DNA from: Phycisphaerae bacterium
GTDB taxonomy: Bacteria; Planctomycetota; Phycisphaerae; UBA1845; Fen-1342
Length of the DNA stretch: 64,000 nt
Assembly (NCBI GenBank): GCA_022072445.1
Contig: JAJVHV010000024.1
Coordinates: forward strand, 62,001-126,000
Reading direction: 5' to 3'
This document shows, in pieces, positions 56,719 to 64,000 of the stretch. Under the pieces are notes generated by a model. That model was not told the DNA's origin, did no database searches, and was given only the letters and a program-made list of their open reading frames with translations. The translations under genes and the position numbers were made by a program. Position 1 is the stretch's first letter; each line of letters starts with the position of its first letter.

Positions 56719-58560
56719 ATGTTCCAGGTCCGGTCCGCCGCGGCATTTCTGGGATTGTGGTTATTCGGGTCGATTTCGGCCTTCGGGCAGCAGCCGCCGG
56801 CCAGCATTTCGCGCAGCGACTACGCCGACCGTCTGCACGGGATGTGGCTGGGCGAGTGCATCGCCAACTGGACGGGGCTGCGCACCGAGGGGATGTTCAT
56901 TCAGCCGCCGTTCCTGACCGACGCCGACTGGGGGCAGGACTTCGGCCGCGGGCCGATCGACTTCCGCACCGATCTGAATCCGTGGTTCGCCGACGACGAC
57001 ACCGACATCGAATACACCTATGTGCATCTGCTGCACACGCTGCAAGCGACGAGGCTGACGCCGCAGCAAATTGCCGACGGCTGGATCGCGCACATCAACC
57101 GCTTCATCTGGGTCTCGAACGCGACGGCGCGTCAATTGATGGGCCAGGGCGTGCGGCCGCCGGCGACGGGCATGGGCGTTCCGAACGGCAATTACCTGAT
57201 GATCGACGCGCAATTGACGACCGAGGTCTTCGGCGCGCTGGCGCCGGCGATGCCGGGCCGCGGGCTGCGGATCGGGCTGCTGCCGATGCAGACGACCTCG
57301 TCGCGCTTCGCGCTGCACGCCGCGCAGCACTTCGCGCTGCTCTACGCGCTGGCGCCGTGCGTGGATCAAGCGCTGCCGCGCCGCGAGCAGATGCTCTGGC
57401 TGGTGCGCGAAGCGCGCCAGTACATCCCCGACACGTCCAAGAGTGCCGAGATTGTGGATTTCGTCGTGGCCGATTATCTGGCCAACCCGGACGTCAACAA
57501 CTGGGAGCTGACGCGCGACAACATCTACGAGCGCTATCACCGCGACGCGATGCAACATGGCTACAAGTACATCTTCTGGTACGAGTCGTCGGTCAACTTC
57601 GCCACCGGTATCATGTGCCTGCTCTATGGCGAAGGCGACTACAAGCGCACCGTGCAGATCGGCACGTTGAGCGGCTGGGACTCCGACAATCCCACCGCGA
57701 CCATGGGCGGCCTGCTCGGACTGCTCTACGGCTACGACGAGATCGTCAACGCTTTCCCCGGCGTCAGCCTCTCCGACCGCTACGACATCGACCGCACGCG
57801 CGACAACCTGCCCGATTATCTGCCGGGAGACTTCTTCGCCGAGGACACGCTCGGCATGCTCGCGCAGCGCATGCTGCCGATCATCGACCGCGTGGTGGCC
57901 GAGTCGGGCGGCACCGTCGATCTGGCCAACGACCGCTGGGTACTCCCGCCACGCGACCATCGCCCGCCCCTGCTCCAGAACCCGGCGCAGCGCGAGTGGC
58001 GCCGCAGCGCCAACTGCCGCCTGCGGCAGCGCGGCTTCGACGTCGCGGCCAGCGCAACGTTCGGCCCCGGCATGCCGGGCGACCCCAACGGCGACGACCC
58101 GGCCTATTTCGCCAACGGCTTCGAGCAGGACTACTCCGGCCGCGAGCCGCAGGACACCGCTCGCCGCGCCTACGTGCCCGGTCCGGCGGCGCGCGGCATT
58201 CACGCGACGGCGTCGCTGAGCGTCGATTACGGCGAACCGGTTGACGTGCAGACCGTGCGGTTCATCGAAGGCGCGCACTTTCCCGACGGCGGCTGGTTCC
58301 AGACCATCGCCGTTCAGGTGCGGATCGGCGGGCAGTGGATGGACCCGCCGGGCGGGGCGATCGCGAGCGAAGCGCTCGATAGCGCCGCGCCCTATCAGGT
58401 GATCGAATTTCAGTTCGCGGCGCCGCTGCGCGTCGACGGCGTGCGTGTCAGCGGCGAGACCGGCGGTTCCGGAAAGTACGTCACCTGCTGCGAACTGGAC
58501 GGGCTGTCGCCCGGCGGCGCGCTGAACACGGCGGGGCCGACGTTCGCGCCGAGCCCCTGA
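56719..58560 (+). CDS. Secreted ADP-ribosylglycohydrolase-like protein
   Basis: Start at ATG 56719 (MFQVRSAAAFLGLWLFGS), preceded by GGAGG. The 613-residue product has a signal peptide, then an ARH-fold helical domain: DYADRLHGMWLGECIANW, DDDTDIEYTYVHLLH for metal binding, and GWDSDNPTATMGGLLGLLYGYDE for the second metal and conserved C-terminal motif. About 190 C-terminal residues form a beta-sandwich or F5/8-like domain. ARH enzymes remove ADP-ribose or related groups, normally inside cells; secretion suggests a different glycosidic substrate. Confidence 0.75.
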   Translation: MFQVRSAAAFLGLWLFGSISAFGQQPPASISRSDYADRLHGMWLGECIANWTGLRTEGMFIQPPFLTDADWGQDFGRGPIDFRTDLNPWFADDDTDIEYTYVHLLHTLQATRLTPQQIADGWIAHINRFIWVSNATARQLMGQGVRPPATGMGVPNGNYLMIDAQLTTEVFGALAPAMPGRGLRIGLLPMQTTSSRFALHAAQHFALLYALAPCVDQALPRREQMLWLVREARQYIPDTSKSAEIVDFVVADYLANPDVNNWELTRDNIYERYHRDAMQHGYKYIFWYESSVNFATGIMCLLYGEGDYKRTVQIGTLSGWDSDNPTATMGGLLGLLYGYDEIVNAFPGVSLSDRYDIDRTRDNLPDYLPGDFFAEDTLGMLAQRMLPIIDRVVAESGGTVDLANDRWVLPPRDHRPPLLQNPAQREWRRSANCRLRQRGFDVAASATFGPGMPGDPNGDDPAYFANGFEQDYSGREPQDTARRAYVPGPAARGIHATASLSVDYGEPVDVQTVRFIEGAHFPDGGWFQTIAVQVRIGGQWMDPPGGAIASEALDSAAPYQVIEFQFAAPLRVDGVRVSGETGGSGKYVTCCELDGLSPGGALNTAGPTFAPSP

Positions 58561-58582
58561 GAGCTGCGCTTCTCACGGGTGG

Positions 58583-58601
58583 AGCGGGCATCCTGCCCGC
58601 T
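58583..58601. terminator. Hairpin between convergent genes
   Basis: AGCGGGCA-TCC-TGCCCGCT, between the ends of two convergent genes (58560, 58685). A further GGCAGG/CCTGCC hairpin follows at about 58615-58630. No T-run is present, so bidirectional termination is only suggested. Confidence 0.4.
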
Positions 58602-58684
58602 ATGGTGCTTCCAGGCAGGCGACCTGCCCCACCCGACGCCGGTGCATGCCTGCGCCTTCGGCGTGAGCATGCCACGCGCCGCTG

Positions 58685-60778
58685 CTACTGATGCCGCTTG
58701 CTCAGCACCTCGGTCAGCCCCTGTACGTGATCGGCCCCGTTCGGCACGGTGATGCTCGATCCGTCCAGGTCGTCGCCGATCGGCTCGGCCTGCCCGCCGA
58801 GGTGTTGCGCCAGAAAGGCCTCGGTCACCGCGAAGAACGCCTTGTTGTTGACCGGGCGGGCGAAGCCGTGCCCCTCGTCGGGGAACAGCACGTACGTCAC
58901 GGAGATCTTCCGCTCGTTCATTGCCCGCACGATCTGATCCGACTCCGCCTGCTTGACGCGCGGATCGTTCGCACCCTGCCCGATCAGCAGCGGACGCTTG
59001 ATCCGCTCCACCAGGTTCAGCGGCGAGCGCGAGTTCAGCAGCGCCCGCCCCTCCACCGTGCGGTGATCGCCGACGCGCGACGTGAACATGTTCAGCAGCG
59101 GCGTCCAGTAGGGCGGGATCGACTCCAGCAGCGTGATCAGATTCGACGGCCCGACGATGTCCACGCCGCAGGCGAATTTCTCGGGCGTGAACGTCAGCCC
59201 CACCAGCGTCGCGTAGCCGCCGTAGCTTCCGCCCATGATCGCGACGCGCTGCCCGTCGGCGACGCGCTGCCGGACGGCCCAGTCGACCGCGTCGATCAGG
59301 TCGTCGTGCATCGCCGCGGCCCATTGCTTGTCGGCCGCGTTGATGAACTTCTTTCCGAAGCCGGTCGAGCCGCGGAAGTTCACGCTGAGCACGGCGTAGC
59401 CGCGGTTCGCCAGCCACTGGTGCAGCGAGAAGTATCCCCAGTCGTCGCGGCCCCACGGCCCGCCGTGCACCAGCAGCACCATCGGCAGCGGCTTGCTCGG
59501 CCGGCCGTTTCCGTCGCGGTCGGTCCACCAGGGCAGCGACAGGTAGCTGACCAGCGAGAGCCCGTCGCGGGCCTTGATCGCGGTCGGGTGCATCCGCGCC
59601 AGGTTCTTGCCTTCGAGCTGCGCGCGATCCGTGAACAGAAACCGCGCGCTGCCTGCCGCCCGATCGTAGTGATAGAAGCGCTGCGGGCCGGCGTCCATCT
59701 CGAACGCCACCAGCCAGTGCTGATCGTCCAGCGTCCGGCTCAGGATCGACAGGTCGCCTTTCGACACTTTCTTGAGATACGCAAAATCCCGCTCGACCGA
59801 CTTGTCGAGCACCTTCCACTCCTTCCGCAGCCGGTCGAACGCGACCGCCTGCGGGGCTTCGGTGCCGGGATGGACGGCGACGTCGTCGACGTCCACCTCG
59901 TCGCTGGCCGCCAGCACGGTCGATTTCTCGCTGGCGGTATCGACGGCGAGCAGCGCCGACGTGTCGCGTCCGCGGCTGTCGTACCAGTAGGCCGTCTTCC
60001 CGTCGTCGCTGAGGCCGACGATGGCCGTGGTCATCGAGTCGGCCTGCGAGGCTTGCGCAAACGTCTTCAGTGCGCCGCCGGCATCCGCCTTGAGAAACTC
60101 GAGCCCGCCGTCCGCGGTGATGTTCATCGCGTACCGCACGCGGAATTGCGCGTCGGTCGAAATCTGCGCGGCACCCGGGTTCTCATACAGCAGCGCCGTC
60201 GCGCCAGTCCGCAGATTCACGCGATGAATGTCGTGCACCTGCGGATTGCGGTTGTTCAGCGCGACGAGAATCTCGTCGGGAAAGTGCTGGCTGAGCTGCT
60301 GCACGCGGGCCTGCACGTTGTCGAACGGCGTCAGGTCGCGTGTCTGCTGCGTGGCCACGTCGGCGACGTACACGCGCCAGTTCTCGTCGCCGCCCTTGTC
60401 CTGCAGATAGATGATCTGCTCGTTGTTGTACGCCCAGAAATATTGCCGGATGCCGCGCTTGTCGTCCTTGGTCACCGGCGTCGCCGCGTCGGGCTTGTCC
60501 ACCGGCCCGACCCAGACGTTCAGCACGCCGTTCACTTCCGCCAGGTACGACAGCCGCTTGCCGTCCGGACTGAGCCGCGGCGCGGTCTTGTCCGGGTTCC
60601 CGAACAGCAGTTTCCGCGCGATCAGCTCGCGCTCGTTCGAGGCCGCTGCCGCCCGCGGCTTCGCCCCATCGGGCTGGGCTCCGCTGTCGGCCATTTCGTG
60701 CGTCGCGCAGCCGGTTGCGGTTGCAAGACCAAGTAGCAACGGCCACACGCCAGACCATGATCGAAAGGAAGCCGTCAT
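58685..60778 (-). CDS. S9 family prolyl oligopeptidase-like lipoprotein
   Basis: Start at the ATG ending at 60778 with GGAG 9 nt upstream; an ATG at 60793 is possible. The 697-residue exported peptidase has a lipoprotein signal ending ATGC, a beta-propeller (about 60-410, e.g. PRLSPDGKRLSYLAEVNGVLNVW) and a C-terminal alpha/beta hydrolase. The nucleophile is in IMGGSYGGYATLVG, the Asp in GANDPRV and the His in DEGHGFAR. It is an acylaminoacyl-peptidase or dipeptidyl-peptidase type enzyme that should act on short peptides in the envelope. Confidence 0.88.
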   Translation of the reverse strand: MTASFRSWSGVWPLLLGLATATGCATHEMADSGAQPDGAKPRAAAASNERELIARKLLFGNPDKTAPRLSPDGKRLSYLAEVNGVLNVWVGPVDKPDAATPVTKDDKRGIRQYFWAYNNEQIIYLQDKGGDENWRVYVADVATQQTRDLTPFDNVQARVQQLSQHFPDEILVALNNRNPQVHDIHRVNLRTGATALLYENPGAAQISTDAQFRVRYAMNITADGGLEFLKADAGGALKTFAQASQADSMTTAIVGLSDDGKTAYWYDSRGRDTSALLAVDTASEKSTVLAASDEVDVDDVAVHPGTEAPQAVAFDRLRKEWKVLDKSVERDFAYLKKVSKGDLSILSRTLDDQHWLVAFEMDAGPQRFYHYDRAAGSARFLFTDRAQLEGKNLARMHPTAIKARDGLSLVSYLSLPWWTDRDGNGRPSKPLPMVLLVHGGPWGRDDWGYFSLHQWLANRGYAVLSVNFRGSTGFGKKFINAADKQWAAAMHDDLIDAVDWAVRQRVADGQRVAIMGGSYGGYATLVGLTFTPEKFACGVDIVGPSNLITLLESIPPYWTPLLNMFTSRVGDHRTVEGRALLNSRSPLNLVERIKRPLLIGQGANDPRVKQAESDQIVRAMNERKISVTYVLFPDEGHGFARPVNNKAFFAVTEAFLAQHLGGQAEPIGDDLDGSSITVPNGADHVQGLTEVLSKRHQ

Positions 60779-61019
60779 CGCTGTTGTCTCCATGCCTTGA
60801 AATCCGGGGCGGCTCGGCCCCGTGAGACTGCAGAGAATACGCCCGCACGGATTCGCCGCAAGTGCGCCATTATTCTGCAACCCTGCGTGCGGCGGGCGGT
60901 ACCAATGCCAGGACGCCTGTGGCGACGCCGCGGGCCGGCCGCACCGCCACCGGGTCATTGTGACCTTCCGCCCCGTCGCGACGGGCCAGGGTCAAGCTGC
61001 CACATACGGAGAACCACTC

Positions 61020-61991
61020 ATGAAGTCTCTCAGATCCGCCGCATTGCTGCTTATCGCGCTGTTTGCGTATGCGACCCTGGCGCAGGATTCGCCGGCGCGG
61101 CCGGCCAACCAGGATCGCACCGCGCAGAATCGTCCCGCACAAGAGCGCGCCGCGCAAGATCGGCCCGCACAAGAGCGCGCCGCGCAGGAGCGCTCCTCGG
61201 GCCAAGACCGCGGCCGCTCCGCCGAACCGCAAACGTCCGACAACCCGCAGGCCGGACAGGGCGGCGGCCGGCGCGGCCCCGCCGTGCCGACCGTGACACG
61301 CGTCGTCCGGCTGCAGAATGCCAACTGCAAGCCGATTATGGAGGTGATCAGCGCGATCTTCCGCGGCGGGGTCGTGATCTGCGCGGATGGCGCGACCCGT
61401 ACGATTGTCCTCGGTGCTTCCGACGACGAACTGCTGCGCAGGGCCTGCGACCTGGTCGCAGAGCTCGACAAGACGCCGCCCTCAGCGGCCGAACCGTCGG
61501 TCGCCGGCACGGTGTACGAAACGGTCATCGAATATGTCTCGCTGAAGCTCTGCCGCGCCGATGAGGTCGTGAGGCACCTCGGGCCGATCGCGCATGCCTA
61601 CGGCTACGCCGATGTCGTCGCCCTGGCCGACGAGCGTTCCAACACGCTCTGCCTGTGCGGGCCGGCCGAGGGCGTCAAGAAGCTCGTCGCCGTGGCGCGC
61701 GAGTTCGAGGCCCGTGCCACGGCCGCCGTCGAGGGGTCAGGCTCGGCCCAGCAGACGCACTTCATCGCGCTCAAGCACGCCGACGCCCGCAACGTCGCGA
61801 ATCTGCTCGCCCAGTACTTCGCCCAGCTCAATCGCCGCGTACCCGTGCTGGCCGACGACGCCTCCGGGCAGATCATCGCGTATGCCAGCGAAGCGGAAGC
61901 CCAGCTCGTGACGAAGATCGTCGAGGCGCTCGACGTGCCACCGCGCGCCAACGTCGCCCGCGCTCCGCGCAATCAGGCGGAGCCGAAATAA
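61020..61991 (+). CDS. Secretin N-domain protein with low-complexity linker
   Basis: Start at ATG 61020 with GGAG 8 nt upstream. The 323-residue exported protein has a signal peptide (LLLIALFAYATLAQ). An Ala/Gln/Arg-rich linker with QNRPAQERAAQDRPAQERAA repeats follows. Two secretin short-domain (N1/N2-like) folds come after, VVRLQNANCKPIMEVISAIFRGGVVICADG and FIALKHADARNVANLLAQYF. No pore-forming secretin C-terminus is present, so it is probably an accessory or soluble relative of GspD/PilQ rather than a channel. It is divergent from the S9 peptidase gene. Confidence 0.75.
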   Translation: MKSLRSAALLLIALFAYATLAQDSPARPANQDRTAQNRPAQERAAQDRPAQERAAQERSSGQDRGRSAEPQTSDNPQAGQGGGRRGPAVPTVTRVVRLQNANCKPIMEVISAIFRGGVVICADGATRTIVLGASDDELLRRACDLVAELDKTPPSAAEPSVAGTVYETVIEYVSLKLCRADEVVRHLGPIAHAYGYADVVALADERSNTLCLCGPAEGVKKLVAVAREFEARATAAVEGSGSAQQTHFIALKHADARNVANLLAQYFAQLNRRVPVLADDASGQIIAYASEAEAQLVTKIVEALDVPPRANVARAPRNQAEPK

Positions 61992-62131
61992 GACTCGTCG
62001 TTCGCGCGTCGCGAACGCGGTCGCTGCTGACGCGCCGATCAGGAGCGGGGCGTTCCAGAACAGGGAATGCCTTCGCAGGCGTCGTGCGGTGCGTTCCGCG
62101 TTGAGGGACGAGGACACTACGACACGCTCCG

Positions 62132-62347
62132 TCACGCCGGGATGGAGAGCATGGCGGCGTGGGTGGTGGGTTTGGGCGGCGGTTCGCCGTTTTCGCGCAT
62201 GCCTTCGAGGTGGAATTCGATCGCTTCTTTCATGCGGCGCTCGACCTGGCGGCGGGTCTTTCCCGTGGCGATGCAACCGGGCAGGTCGGGGGCGTAGGCC
62301 GACCAGTTGCGCTTGCCGCGTTCGTAGATGACGGCGTAGGTCTTCAC
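62132..62347 (-). CDS. hicB: HicB-like antitoxin
   Basis: Starts at a GTG ending at 62347, with GGAGG 7 nt upstream, overlapping the hicA-like stop by GTGA. The 71-residue protein KTYAVIYERGKRNWSAYAPD, followed by LPGCIATGKTRRQVERRMKEAI and EFHLEGMRENGEPPP, fits HicB, a partial RNase H fold that binds and inactivates HicA. The C-terminal DNA-binding part is short. Order hicA-hicB is usual. Confidence 0.8.
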   Translation of the reverse strand: MKTYAVIYERGKRNWSAYAPDLPGCIATGKTRRQVERRMKEAIEFHLEGMRENGEPPPKPTTHAAMLSIPA

Positions 62348-62505
62348 GTCGCGTCCTCCAAGCCGGCCTGCCGCCAAACGCTCTTGAGCGTCTTGGGATT
62401 CACGTCGTCGTTCGGATGACCGGAGACCGTAACCGTACCCGGCTTCGCCGGATGGTGAAGCTGCCGGTGGCTACCCTTGGTCCGCACGATAATCCAACCA
62501 TCGCC
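62344..62505 (-). pseudogene. hicA-like toxin remnant lacking its N-terminus
   Basis: The frame GDGWIIVRTKGSHRQLHHPA then KPGTVTVSGHPNDDVNPKTL is a clear HicA double-stranded-RNA-binding-like core with the catalytic His in GSHRQLHH. Upstream codons (APPRHNHCPTR) do not match the usual HicA leader, and no start codon lies within 60 nt; a repeat-like GGGTTTGTAACCC sequence follows. The toxin is thus probably truncated, while hicB is intact. Confidence 0.6.
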
Positions 62506-62590
62506 GCGCGTCGGACAGTGATTATGGCGTGGCGGAGCAGCAACGTCCCGGTGATAAGGCCGGGTTACAAACCCGCCGTACGAATTCCCC

Positions 62591-62725
62591 TCACCCCGGC
62601 CCTCTCCGCGCCCGGCGCGGGATGAGCGAGACGCTGGCGCCCGAATCCACGAGAATAACTGCTTTCCACGGCCGCTTGCCGTTGGCAACCGGTTGAACGG
62701 CGACGGTGGTGTGCGTGATGCCCAT
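62591..62725 (-). pseudogene. Truncated retropepsin-like reading frame
   Basis: A 44-residue frame MGITHTTVAVQPVANGKRPW then KAVILVDSGASVSLIPRR and a short Arg/Gly tail. VDSGAS is the aspartic-protease motif of small clan AA proteins, which are normally over 100 residues. The frame breaks where a GC-rich CCGGCCCTCTCC sequence begins. It starts 12 nt after the antitoxin-like gene, as in known two-gene modules. Confidence 0.6.
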
Positions 62726-62737
62726 TCGACGACCCGA

Positions 62738-62923
62738 TCAAAGTCGCAGCCAACGCGTGGGCCGGCGCTTGGCTTCGTCGTGCGAAATGACGCGGCCCTG
62801 TTGGAGGTCGCGCAGGCCGCGGTCCACTTTCTGGCGGAAGTAAAGCTCCGCCATGATGTCCTCCAGCGTGGCGGAATCGGGGAGCTTCTCGATGGCCTGA
62901 ATGGCGGACTGCTTTTCGCTCAT
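62738..62923 (-). CDS. Antitoxin-like small protein
   Basis: A 61-residue protein: MSEKQSAIQAIEKLPDSATL followed by EDIMAELYFRQKVDRGLRDL and QQGRVISHDEAKRRPTRWLRL, with GAGG 7 nt before the ATG. The pattern LPDSATLEDIMAELYFR and VDRGLRDLQQGRVISHDEAKRR is that of addiction-module antitoxins. Its partner slot holds a truncated retropepsin-like frame. Confidence 0.7.
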   Translation of the reverse strand: MSEKQSAIQAIEKLPDSATLEDIMAELYFRQKVDRGLRDLQQGRVISHDEAKRRPTRWLRL

Positions 62924-62943
62924 CGCGACACCTCGAAGGGCAG

Positions 62944-63238
62944 CATGGGTTGCCCTCGGTGCTGTTCACCATACCGGTTGGTGCGGGGATTCGCGAAATG
63001 CCGATCCGAACCGGCGTTGACGCCGCGGACGCGGTCGGCCGGCTGAGCGGCAGTGTTGGGGTGGGCGGGCCAACCTGGATTGGCTCGGCGACGCGGACGA
63101 GGGTCCGGCCCATGCCGGGTCCGAGACCCTTGACGCCGCCCACGCCGGCATTCAGCGAACAGCCTCGCCCGCCGCCGGCAGCACCGTCACCGTGGTGCGC
63201 GACTTCTGCTTGCCGCATGCGATCGTCACCCCCGCGCC
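62944..63238. other. Intergenic stretch with no supported gene
   Basis: Frames on both strands look like shadows or Pro/Thr/Arg-rich translations of GC-rich DNA. No ribosome site with convincing protein was found. Confidence 0.35.
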
Positions 63239-63406
63239 ACGGACGGCGCGGCAGGTGACTCCTTCGGCAATGCCGTGGCGATCTCGGGCAAATCGGCTGT
63301 GGTCAGAGCCTATGGCGACGCCGATCACGGGGTTTCGACCGGTTCCGCACACGTGTTCCAGAAACCGGGCGGCGTCTGGACGCTGGCAGCCAAACTCCCC
63401 ATTTAG
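63239..63406 (+). pseudogene. FG-GAP-like repeat fragment
   Basis: One frame reads TDGAAGDSFGNAVAISGKSA then VVRAYGDADHGVSTGSAHVF and QKPGGVWTLAAKLPI before TAG at 63404-63406. GDSFGNAVAISG and a GSAHVFQ ending match FG-GAP propeller blades of surface proteins. No start is seen. The fragment ends exactly where the convergent partial gene ends. Confidence 0.55.
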
Positions 63407-64000
63407 TTCGCCACCGTCGCCGTCACGATCACGCGCATCCCCGCAAAGCGACTTTCCATCCAGCCAAACGCTCCCGCCAACCCGCCGGAGGCGATCGATC
63501 CGCTTGCGGAGGACAATCCAAAGCTATACCCGCCGCCCACCTCCACGATCGGAATGCTGCCGGTGGGCGGGTTGCCGGAAAAGCTCCACGAATAGCCGGT
63601 GCCGTAATACGCACTGTCATGCATGCCCTGCCCGACAATGCGATAGCTGATTGCGCCCTGCACTTTGGGGATGTAAACCCGCGCGACCACATTGTAGTAG
63701 TCGGAATCCGCGCTCTCGTCGCGCGAGAGGTAATATCCAAAGGTGTTCACGGTTCGCAACTTCGGATCGACCTGCACCGTTGCACTGGCCGGACCATTTA
63801 CCAGCTCCCTGCCATCCGAGAGCGTCTCAATCGCCTTGACCGTTATCGTGAAGGTCGCCGCTTCGGTGAACGCGGTGAACACAGCCGTTTTGGAATCCGG
63901 CGAGGATTGCAAATCCCCCGCCCCGGCCAGCCCCGTCATGTTCCACTCATAGCGGAAGTTCAGGTCATCCTGGCCGCTTGTCCCGCTGAGTGCTTCAAGA
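63403..64000 (-). CDS. Partial secreted Ig/PKD-like protein (N-terminus beyond the window)
   Basis: The frame is open from the window edge (LEALSGTSGQDDLNFRYEWN before the first internal Met) to TAA at 63403. The visible part has a PKD- or Ig-like segment (TAVFTAFTEAATFTITVKAI, ATVQVDPKLRTVNTFGYYLS) and a Gly/Ser-rich C-terminal domain (GYSWSFSGNPPTGSIPIVEV, ASGSIASGGLAGAFGW). The gene is probably a large surface protein whose end only is seen. Confidence 0.7.
   Translation of the reverse strand, partial: LEALSGTSGQDDLNFRYEWNMTGLAGAGDLQSSPDSKTAVFTAFTEAATFTITVKAIETLSDGRELVNGPASATVQVDPKLRTVNTFGYYLSRDESADSDYYNVVARVYIPKVQGAISYRIVGQGMHDSAYYGTGYSWSFSGNPPTGSIPIVEVGGGYSFGLSSASGSIASGGLAGAFGWMESRFAGMRVIVTATVAN

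Noticed and set aside
61020-61991. A full GspD or PilQ secretin
   Set aside because: Only the short N-domains are present; the pore-forming C-terminal domain is missing.
62565-63218. 217-codon minus-strand frame across the antitoxin region
   Set aside because: It overlaps better supported small genes and has no domain features.

Overview
The window is a GC-rich (clearly above 60 percent) bacterial chromosome segment that looks like a planctomycete. Three unrelated secreted proteins end in the same dockerin-like tail built on NGFDVDPFV. There is an H-X9-DG prepilin-like protein, a two-gene ole (head-to-head hydrocarbon) style arrangement known from planctomycetes, and many short intergenic repeat families between otherwise ordinary genes. 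I cannot place it more precisely than Planctomycetota, possibly Phycisphaerae-related. No rRNA, CRISPR array, prophage or transposase was seen. The only RNA gene found is tRNA-Leu(UAG).

Layout. 1-5.8 kb is a leftward respiratory operon: an Rrf2 regulator with an operator-like palindrome over its own promoter, a di-haem cytochrome c fused to an ethylbenzene-dehydrogenase gamma-type haem domain, a Tat-exported molybdopterin catalytic subunit resembling nitrite oxidoreductase NxrA, and a translationally coupled next gene cut by the window edge. 5.9-16.3 kb holds a TMEM175-like channel, an aspartyl-protease lipoprotein, a GDSL hydrolase, a fused alpha-beta 2-oxoacid dehydrogenase E1, a prepilin-like protein, a DUF885 peptidase and a secreted unknown. 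16.3-21.2 kb has an aminotransferase divergent from oleB-oleC-oleD, with no oleA in the window. 21.3-22.1 kb is an AT-richer island with two convergent promoters and two overlapping small genes. 22.2-30 kb has a lipoprotein, amidohydrolase, LOG-family protein, a large secreted HEAT/PDZ-like protein coupled to hutH, and a YkgJ cysteine-cluster protein. 30.5-34.4 kb has a dockerin-tailed protein, a second YkgJ protein and dense tandem repeats. 34.4-38.8 kb is the mreB-mreC region with a BRCT-MerR-TPR protein and a coiled-coil membrane protein. 39-50.6 kb has tRNA-Leu, two glycosyltransferases, an M14 carboxypeptidase, a coupled amidohydrolase pair, class I aldolase, tsaB and an aldehyde dehydrogenase. 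51-64 kb has a PLD-family protein, a MauE-like membrane protein, a sugar-phosphate isomerase-like protein, a secreted ADP-ribosylglycohydrolase-like protein, an S9 peptidase, a secretin-N-domain protein, remnants of toxin-antitoxin modules, and a partial surface protein.

The genes form several small transcription units joined by 4-nt start/stop overlaps (NxrA-like to next gene, protease to channel, oleB-oleC, 910-aa protein to hutH, amidohydrolase pair, hicA-hicB, 340-aa protein to MauE-like). A recurring theme is short GC-rich repeats that lie between genes but also appear inside or at the edges of genes: in-frame in the second amidohydrolase and in tsaB, and at the broken ends of hicA, a retropepsin-like gene and a cysteine-rich reading frame. 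The most biologically notable items are the NxrA-like operon, the in-frame 138-bp repeat expansion in front of a signal peptide, the metal-less amidohydrolase partner, and the shared dockerin-like tail. All functions are read from sequence motifs without database searches.
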